Of a stretch of DNA of 5,358 bases, positions 1-5,358 are shown piece by piece. Source of the stretch: Planococcus sp. (in: firmicutes) (lineage in GTDB: Bacteria > Bacillota > Bacilli > Bacillales_A > Planococcaceae); contig JASLAI010000137.1 of NCBI GenBank assembly GCA_030147225.1, forward strand, positions 1 to 5,358, in the 5' to 3' direction. The notes below the pieces were generated by a model, which saw only the letters and a program-made list of their open reading frames with translations, ran no database searches and had not been told where the DNA came from. The position numbers were made by a program, and so were the translations under genes. Position 1 is the first letter of the stretch. Every line of letters begins with the position of its first letter.

Positions 1-1
1 C

Positions 2-10
2 TGCTATAAT
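2..10 (+). promoter_or_regulatory. Extended -10 promoter element upstream of lepA
   Basis: Bases 2-10 read TGCTATAAT, a perfect TATAAT -10 hexamer (5-10) with the TGn extension (2-4) that strengthens sigma-A promoters in Gram-positive bacteria. Transcription would begin near base 16-18, leaving a leader of about 22-24 bases with the lepA ribosome binding site in it. The -35 box would lie left of the window and cannot be seen, so the call rests on one element plus its sensible distance from lepA. Confidence 0.5.
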
Positions 11-26
11 TCATAGTAGTTTGTAT

Positions 27-33
27 AGGAGTG
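27..33 (+). promoter_or_regulatory. Ribosome binding site that sets the lepA start
   Basis: AGGAGTG (27-33) is a good Shine-Dalgarno sequence with six bases between it and the ATG at 40. The in-frame GTG at 31 overlaps this site and so cannot use it, which argues for ATG 40 as the start. Confidence 0.8.
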
Positions 34-39
34 TGGACC

Positions 40-1869
40 ATGAACCAAGAACAGAGATTAGCGCGTCAAAGCAAAATACGTAATTTTTCGATCATCGCCC
101 ATATCGATCACGGGAAATCTACGCTTGCCGACCGTATACTGGAAAGAACAAACGCCCTTACCTCTAGGGAAATGAAAGAGCAGCTGCTTGATTCCATGGA
201 TTTGGAACGTGAACGCGGCATCACTATCAAATTAAACGCTGTCCAATTAAATTACACAGCAAAAGACGGCGAAACTTATATTATGCATTTGATAGACACG
301 CCCGGACACGTCGATTTCACTTACGAAGTCTCACGCAGCCTTGCTGCCTGTGAAGGCGCCGTATTGGTCGTTGATGCTGCACAGGGCATAGAAGCCCAAA
401 CGTTGGCGAATGTTTATTTAGCTTTGGATAATGACCTTGAAATTTTGCCGGTCATCAATAAAATCGATTTGCCTGCTGCAGATCCTGAGCGTGTACGACA
501 GGAAGTGGAAGAAGTTATCGGACTGGATGCGTCTGAAGCCGTTCTTGCTTCAGCGAAAGCGGGTATTGGAATCGAAGAGATCCTTGAACAAATCGTTGAA
601 AAAATACCAGCACCTACAGGGGACCCGAGTGCGCCGTTAAAAGCGATGATTTTCGACTCGCTTTATGATCCGTATCGTGGAATCGTTTCGTATATCCGTA
701 TTGTTGAAGGAACGGTCAAGCCTGGTGACACAATCAAAATGATGTCCAGCGATAAAGAGTTTGAAGTTATCGAAGCAGGAGTGTTCACGCCGAGAGCCAC
801 GCTCCGGGAAGAATTGACGGTTGGAGATGTAGGATTCCTGACGGCTGCCATCAAAAATGTGGGTGATGCACCGGTGGGTGATACCATCACTCATGCAAGA
901 AAACCGGCATCAGAAGCATTGCCAGGATACCGCCGTTTGAATCCAATGGTTTATTGCGGACTTTATCCGATTGATACGTCTAAATACAATGATTTGCGTG
1001 ATGCACTCGAAAAGCTGGAATTGAATGATGCGGCACTTCAGTTTGAACCGGAATCTTCACAGGCGCTGGGCTTCGGCTATCGCTGTGGTTTCCTTGGTTT
1101 ATTGCATATGGAAATTATTCAGGAGCGGATTGAACGCGAGTTTAATATCGACCTGATCACCACTGCACCAAGTGTTATCTACAATGTCCATATGACAGAT
1201 GGAGAAGTTCTTAAAATCGATAACCCGGCTATGATGCCCGATGCACAAAAAATCGATTATGTAGAAGAACCTTATGTCAAAGCAACTATCATGGTACCGA
1301 ATGATTATGTAGGTGCTGTTATGGAAATATGCCAGAAAAAACGCGGGAATTTCCTGACGATGGATTATCTGGACAATTCACGTGTCAGCATCATTTATGA
1401 GTTGCCGCTGGCGGAAATCGTCTATGATTTCTTCGATCAATTAAAATCCGGCACAAAAGGCTACGCTTCATTTGATTATGAATTGATCGGCTACAAGGAA
1501 TCCAAGCTCGTCAAGATGGATATTCTCTTGAACACTGAACAAGTGGATGCACTGAGCTTTATTGTCCACCGCGATTTTGCCTATGAACGCGGCAAAGTCA
1601 TCGTCGATAAATTGAAGAACCTGATCCCGCGCCAGCAGTTTGAAGTGCCGATCCAAGCCGCTATCGGCCAAAAGATCGTTGCGCGCCAGACCATCAGCGC
1701 CATGCGCAAAAACGTCCTTGCCAAATGTTACGGCGGAGACATTTCCCGTAAGCGGAAACTTCTTGATAAGCAAAAAGAAGGTAAAAAACGCATGAAGCAA
1801 GTAGGTTCTGTCGAAGTTCCCCAAGAAGCATTTATGGCGATCCTGAAAATGGACGACCAATCAAAATAA
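40..1869 (+). CDS. lepA: Elongation factor 4 (LepA), ribosome-associated translational GTPase
   Basis: This gene encodes a 609-residue protein of normal LepA length. The GTPase motifs are all present: P-loop AHIDHGKST (20-28), ERGITIK switch region (58-64), DTPGH with the catalytic-type His90 (86-90), NKID (140-143) and SAK (171-173). An EF-G-like beta-barrel domain follows (about 195-290), then the LepA hallmark [17 protein letters not shown] (343-359), a domain V-like fold (about 405-485) and the LepA-specific basic C-terminal domain, with [13 protein letters not shown] at 563-575. EF-G domain IV is absent, as expected for the family. LepA binds the 70S ribosome. Proposed roles are back-translocation of stalled ribosomes and, from later work, 30S assembly or initiation; these come from family knowledge. 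ATG 40 is preferred over GTG 31 because only it is correctly spaced from the ribosome binding site. A terminator follows directly, so lepA may be the last gene of its main transcript. No truncation or missing key residue is seen. Confidence 0.97.
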   Translation: MNQEQRLARQSKIRNFSIIAHIDHGKSTLADRILERTNALTSREMKEQLLDSMDLERERGITIKLNAVQLNYTAKDGETYIMHLIDTPGHVDFTYEVSRSLAACEGAVLVVDAAQGIEAQTLANVYLALDNDLEILPVINKIDLPAADPERVRQEVEEVIGLDASEAVLASAKAGIGIEEILEQIVEKIPAPTGDPSAPLKAMIFDSLYDPYRGIVSYIRIVEGTVKPGDTIKMMSSDKEFEVIEAGVFTPRATLREELTVGDVGFLTAAIKNVGDAPVGDTITHARKPASEALPGYRRLNPMVYCGLYPIDTSKYNDLRDALEKLELNDAALQFEPESSQALGFGYRCGFLGLLHMEIIQERIEREFNIDLITTAPSVIYNVHMTDGEVLKIDNPAMMPDAQKIDYVEEPYVKATIMVPNDYVGAVMEICQKKRGNFLTMDYLDNSRVSIIYELPLAEIVYDFFDQLKSGTKGYASFDYELIGYKESKLVKMDILLNTEQVDALSFIVHRDFAYERGKVIVDKLKNLIPRQQFEVPIQAAIGQKIVARQTISAMRKNVLAKCYGGDISRKRKLLDKQKEGKKRMKQVGSVEVPQEAFMAILKMDDQSK

Positions 1870-1876
1870 ACGAAAA

Positions 1877-1912
1877 AAAAGGAGGCGGGAATTTCAGCCT
1901 CCTTTTCTTATT
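1877..1912 (+). terminator. Rho-independent terminator between lepA and hemW
   Basis: A perfect 10-bp inverted repeat has left arm AAAAGGAGGC (1877-1886), a ten-base loop (1887-1896) and right arm GCCTCCTTTT (1897-1906). The T-rich tail continues as TTTTCTTATT to 1912. It begins seven bases after the lepA stop codon. The run of eight A's before the left arm (1873-1880) would serve as a fine U-tract on the opposite strand, so the hairpin could work in both directions, although no minus-strand gene is visible here. The U-tract on the + strand is interrupted by a C, so termination may be incomplete. Confidence 0.85.
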
Positions 1913-1929
1913 AGAAAAGAGGAAATAAA

Positions 1930-3069
1930 ATGGTTAAAGGATTGTACATCCATATTCCATTCTGTCACCAAATCTGTTTTTACTGCGATTTCAATAAAGT
2001 TTATTTTAAAGACCAGCCGGTAGATGCCTATATTGATTCAGTAGGACAGGAACTGGCTTTATGGAAAGAACAGGGAGCGCTCAATCAGCCGCTGGAAACC
2101 ATTTTCCTGGGAGGCGGCACGCCGACTTCCTTAACACCTGCACAGTTAGAAAAGCTGCTGGCGTATATCCACCGCTATGTTCCGATGTCAGCGGAGTTAG
2201 AGTGGACTTCAGAAGCCAATCCCGATGAACTGACAAAAGACAAGATGCAGGTGCTGTTTGACGGGGGCGTTAACCGTTTGAGCATGGGCGTCCAGTCATT
2301 TGATGAAGATCTTTTAAAAAGACTGGGACGCACTCACAGCAATTCAGATGTTAAACGTGCAGTTGATTCAGCCCGATTAGTCGGATTTGAAAATTTGAGT
2401 TTCGATTTAATGTACGGGTTGCCCGGGCAAAGCATGCAGCAATGGGACGATACGCTGGAAAAAGCTTTTGCTTTTGACCTCCCGCATTTTTCTGCCTACT
2501 CATTAATCATCGAACCTAAAACCGTTTTCTATAATTTAATGACAAAAGGCAAGCTGAATACTGTAACGGAAGATTTAGAAGCGGATATGTATGAAAAACT
2601 GATGAACGAAATGGATAGCCGTGGGTTAAAGCAATACGAAATCTCCAATTTCGCGCGTCCGGGTCATGAATCACGCCATAATTTATTGTATTGGGACAAC
2701 GTGGAATACATTGGCGTCGGCGCCGGTGCACATGGCTATGTGGACGGTGTCCGTTATTCAAATGCCGGACCATTGAAAAAGTATATGTCGCCATTGGAAG
2801 AAGGCGAACGGCCGATCCTCAATACACATGCCGTACCGGTTCATGAAAAGATGGAAGAAGAAATGTTCTTAGGGCTCCGGAAAACTTCCGGTGTTTCCTT
2901 GCTTCATTTTCAGAATAAATTCCAAAAACCAATACAGACCGTCTACGGCACCATCCTGGAAAAAGAAGTCGCAAAAGGCAATCTCGAGATTTCAGGTGAC
3001 TTTGTAAGGCTTACGAGAAAGGGCCGGTTTGTCGGCAATGAAGTTTTCGAACAATTTTTATTGGCATAA
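1930..3069 (+). CDS. hemW: HemW, radical SAM heme chaperone (formerly called HemN-like coproporphyrinogen oxidase)
   Basis: This gene encodes a 379-residue radical SAM protein. The 4Fe-4S cluster motif is C12-x3-C16-x2-C19, followed by D20-F21. True HemN has a fourth cysteine where this protein has Phe21, and HemN is about 450 residues long, so both features point to HemW. Other signatures are GGGTPT (61-66, SAM-binding glycine motif), EANP (95-98), RLSMGVQSF (116-124), DLMYGLPGQ (159-167), the HemW-typical HNLLYW (250-255) and a winged-helix-like C-terminus ending in LTRKGRFVGNEVFEQFL (361-377). Studied HemW proteins bind heme and deliver it to respiratory enzymes, and lack coproporphyrinogen dehydrogenase activity; this is family knowledge. 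Start ATG 1930 has AGAGGA (1918-1923) six bases upstream. The gene follows the lepA terminator with no room for its own promoter in between, so it probably depends on read-through or on a promoter inside lepA. Its position before hrcA is the usual Bacillales arrangement. Confidence 0.94.
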   Translation: MVKGLYIHIPFCHQICFYCDFNKVYFKDQPVDAYIDSVGQELALWKEQGALNQPLETIFLGGGTPTSLTPAQLEKLLAYIHRYVPMSAELEWTSEANPDELTKDKMQVLFDGGVNRLSMGVQSFDEDLLKRLGRTHSNSDVKRAVDSARLVGFENLSFDLMYGLPGQSMQQWDDTLEKAFAFDLPHFSAYSLIIEPKTVFYNLMTKGKLNTVTEDLEADMYEKLMNEMDSRGLKQYEISNFARPGHESRHNLLYWDNVEYIGVGAGAHGYVDGVRYSNAGPLKKYMSPLEEGERPILNTHAVPVHEKMEEEMFLGLRKTSGVSLLHFQNKFQKPIQTVYGTILEKEVAKGNLEISGDFVRLTRKGRFVGNEVFEQFLLA

Positions 3070-3079
3070 AGCTCTTCCG

Positions 3080-3108
3080 TTGACATCGATCATGATATTT
3101 GGTAATTT
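3080..3108 (+). promoter_or_regulatory. Sigma-A-type promoter of the hrcA-grpE-dnaK operon
   Basis: A perfect -35 hexamer TTGACA lies at 3080-3085. With an ideal 17-base spacer the -10 position is TAATTT (3103-3108), which matches TATAAT at only three positions. Transcription would start near 3114-3116, just before the CIRCE operator, which is the expected geometry for HrcA-controlled genes. The -35 box and location are convincing; the exact -10 is uncertain, and TAGTAT at 3114-3119 is another candidate but has no good -35. Confidence 0.65.
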
Positions 3109-3118
3109 TAATGTAGTA

Positions 3119-3145
3119 TTAGCACTCAGGTACTTAGAGTGCTAA
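3119..3145 (+). promoter_or_regulatory. CIRCE operator, binding site of the HrcA repressor
   Basis: The sequence is TTAGCACTC (3119-3127), a nine-base spacer (3128-3136), then GAGTGCTAA (3137-3145). Both arms match the published CIRCE consensus at all nine positions, and the spacer has the canonical length. It lies just downstream of the predicted -10 and one base before the hrcA Shine-Dalgarno, so HrcA bound here would block transcription of the operon including its own gene. In the mRNA the same repeat can fold into a 9-bp stem in the 5' leader. In other Bacillota this stem has been proposed to affect transcript stability. Confidence 0.98.
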
Positions 3146-3146
3146 C

Positions 3147-3155
3147 AGAGGTGAT
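3147..3155 (+). promoter_or_regulatory. Ribosome binding site that sets the hrcA start
   Basis: AGAGGTGAT (3147-3155) closely matches the 16S anti-Shine-Dalgarno complement AGGAGGTGAT. It is placed correctly for ATG 3160. It rules out the in-frame GTG at 3139, which lies inside CIRCE, and the ATG at 3154, which overlaps the site itself. Confidence 0.85.
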
Positions 3156-3159
3156 GATC

Positions 3160-4194
3160 ATGTTAACAGAACGGCAACTGCTCATCTTAAAGGTGACAGT
3201 GGATGATTATATTCAATCAGCTCAGCCGGTAGGATCGAACCAACTCTCCAAAAAACCTGAAATTCCTTTTAGTCCGGCAACCATTCGAAATGAAATGGCG
3301 GATTTGGAAGGTATGGGCTTTCTGGAGAAAACACATACGTCTTCTGGACGCATCCCTTCTCAAAAAGGCTACCGCTATTACGTCGATCACCTGCTGACGC
3401 CAAGGCCGCTGCCGCAACAGGACATTATGCAATTGCGTTCGGTTTTCGAAGAAAAACTGACAGAGACAGAAGAAGTTATCAAGCGCTCTGCCATGATTCT
3501 TTCGGAATTGACCAATTACACATCCATTTTGTTGGGGCCTGATGTGCGCAGGCATATCGTTAAGAAGTTGTCGATTGTCCCATTGACGGAGGGGGCTGCG
3601 GTTGCAATTATCGTAACCGATTCGGGCCATGTGGAAAATCGGATGTTCTCGATTCCGCCTGGGCTTAACCCCTCGGATATTGAGAAAATGGCGAATATCC
3701 TTAACGAACGGCTGGTCGGAGTGTCTTTGAACAATTTGCATTTGCGACTGGAACAAGAGACTCTGACGATTTTAAAGCAGCATGTCGAGCGCTACGGCGA
3801 ACTGTTTCATACCTTCAGGCAAGCGGTGCTATTGCCGCATGAAGATGAAAATGTATTTTATGGCGGCAAGCTTAACATCCTGAAACAACCTGATTTCCAT
3901 GATCTTCAAAAAATCAGGGATTTAATGGATGTCATGGAAGAAGCCAAACACATTCCGATGATTTTGCCTGTTGGAAGCCAAGGTCTCCATATTCGCATTG
4001 GCTCGGAAAACACGCTGTCGGCAATGGAAGACTGCAGTGTCATTACGGTGTCTTATAATATCGGGGAAGAACAGACGGGTTCTATCGCCATAGTGGGTCC
4101 AAAACGGATGGATTATAAACGCATCGTATCCATATTGGATCTGCTGAGCGGTGATTTATCGAAAGAACTAACCCGTATGTTTAAAGGAACGTGA
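3160..4194 (+). CDS. hrcA: HrcA, heat-inducible transcription repressor
   Basis: This gene encodes a 344-residue protein, close to the 343 of Bacillus subtilis HrcA. It starts MLTERQLLIL, as in its relatives. The N-terminal winged helix-turn-helix (about 1-75) includes AQPVGSNQLSKK (21-32), PATIRNEMADLE (39-50, recognition-helix region) and SSGRIPS...GYRYYVDHLL (61-79). A GAF-like central and C-terminal regulatory and dimerisation region follows (about 105-340), with the conserved IVGPKRMDY at 311-319. HrcA binds CIRCE as a dimer and represses chaperone genes. In Bacillus its activity depends on GroEL, so titration of GroEL by misfolded protein induces the regulon (family knowledge). The CIRCE element directly upstream shows autoregulation. 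An in-frame GTG at 3139 could extend the frame by seven residues, but it lies inside the operator and lacks a ribosome binding site, so ATG 3160 is chosen. The stop codon is 17 bases before the grpE start, so the two genes are co-transcribed. Confidence 0.97.
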   Translation: MLTERQLLILKVTVDDYIQSAQPVGSNQLSKKPEIPFSPATIRNEMADLEGMGFLEKTHTSSGRIPSQKGYRYYVDHLLTPRPLPQQDIMQLRSVFEEKLTETEEVIKRSAMILSELTNYTSILLGPDVRRHIVKKLSIVPLTEGAAVAIIVTDSGHVENRMFSIPPGLNPSDIEKMANILNERLVGVSLNNLHLRLEQETLTILKQHVERYGELFHTFRQAVLLPHEDENVFYGGKLNILKQPDFHDLQKIRDLMDVMEEAKHIPMILPVGSQGLHIRIGSENTLSAMEDCSVITVSYNIGEEQTGSIAIVGPKRMDYKRIVSILDLLSGDLSKELTRMFKGT

Positions 4195-4196
4195 AC

Positions 4197-4204
4197 AAAG
4201 GAGG
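4197..4204 (+). promoter_or_regulatory. Strong ribosome binding site that sets the TTG start of grpE
   Basis: AAAGGAGG (4197-4204) is a near-perfect Shine-Dalgarno with seven bases between it and the TTG at 4212. It lies downstream of the alternative GTG at 4191, which therefore cannot use it. Confidence 0.88.
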
Positions 4205-4211
4205 AACAGAT

Positions 4212-5358
<1,147 letters not shown>

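Noticed and set aside
431..640. Small + strand frame inside lepA in another phase
   Set aside because: It overlaps the conserved GTPase domain, including the NKID and SAK motifs, and its product has no recognisable features.
1468..1860. 130-codon open frame on the minus strand inside lepA
   Set aside because: It lies wholly opposite well-conserved lepA codons, its product resembles no family I know, and I see no promoter for it. It is a shadow frame.
3088..3095. Palindrome ATCATGAT between the -35 and -10, and ATGATCAT at the hrcA start (3154-3161)
   Set aside because: Eight-base palindromes in AT-rich sequence are expected by chance, and the second is made by the Shine-Dalgarno end and start codon. 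No second operator consensus is matched.
3217..3756. 179-codon open frame on the minus strand inside hrcA
   Set aside because: It is antisense to the HrcA DNA-binding and central regions, its product is rich in Arg, His and Phe with no recognisable motif, and it is best explained as a reading shadow.

Overview
This window is a stretch of chromosome from a low-to-mid GC Gram-positive bacterium (Bacillota). The evidence is the gene order lepA-hemW-hrcA-grpE-dnaK, which is the classic Bacillales heat-shock locus, together with strong AGGAGG-type ribosome binding sites, a perfect CIRCE operator, and a DnaK that lacks the roughly 25-residue N-terminal insertion of Gram-negative DnaK proteins. By eye the protein style resembles Planococcaceae or Bacillaceae (Planococcus/Sporosarcina-like), but the family assignment is a guess. 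All genes lie on the + strand.

Layout. Bases 1-39 hold an extended -10 promoter element and a ribosome binding site for lepA (40-1869, elongation factor 4, a ribosome-associated GTPase). A Rho-independent hairpin at 1877-1912 separates it from hemW (1930-3069, a radical-SAM heme chaperone long misnamed HemN). The 90-base gap 3070-3159 is the regulatory centre: a TTGACA -35 box, a weak -10, a perfect CIRCE inverted repeat (3119-3145) and a strong Shine-Dalgarno sequence. It is followed by hrcA (3160-4194, the CIRCE-binding repressor), grpE (4212-4814, nucleotide exchange factor, TTG start) and the first 174 codons of dnaK (4837 to the window end, Hsp70).

How the genes work together. HrcA represses its own operon by binding CIRCE. 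When misfolded proteins titrate the chaperones that keep HrcA active, repression is relieved and GrpE and DnaK (with DnaJ expected just downstream) are made. LepA and HemW are conserved neighbours rather than parts of the chaperone machine. No terminator is visible between hemW and hrcA, so some transcription may also enter the heat-shock genes from upstream.

I read both strands and the intergenic spaces for something unusual. The region is an ordinary, intact housekeeping locus. I found no mobile element, CRISPR array, RNA gene or unknown gene. The points listed under findings are modest: start-codon choices, an attenuator-like hairpin, operator geometry and a naming problem. The longest interval without a coding sequence is the 90 bases before hrcA.
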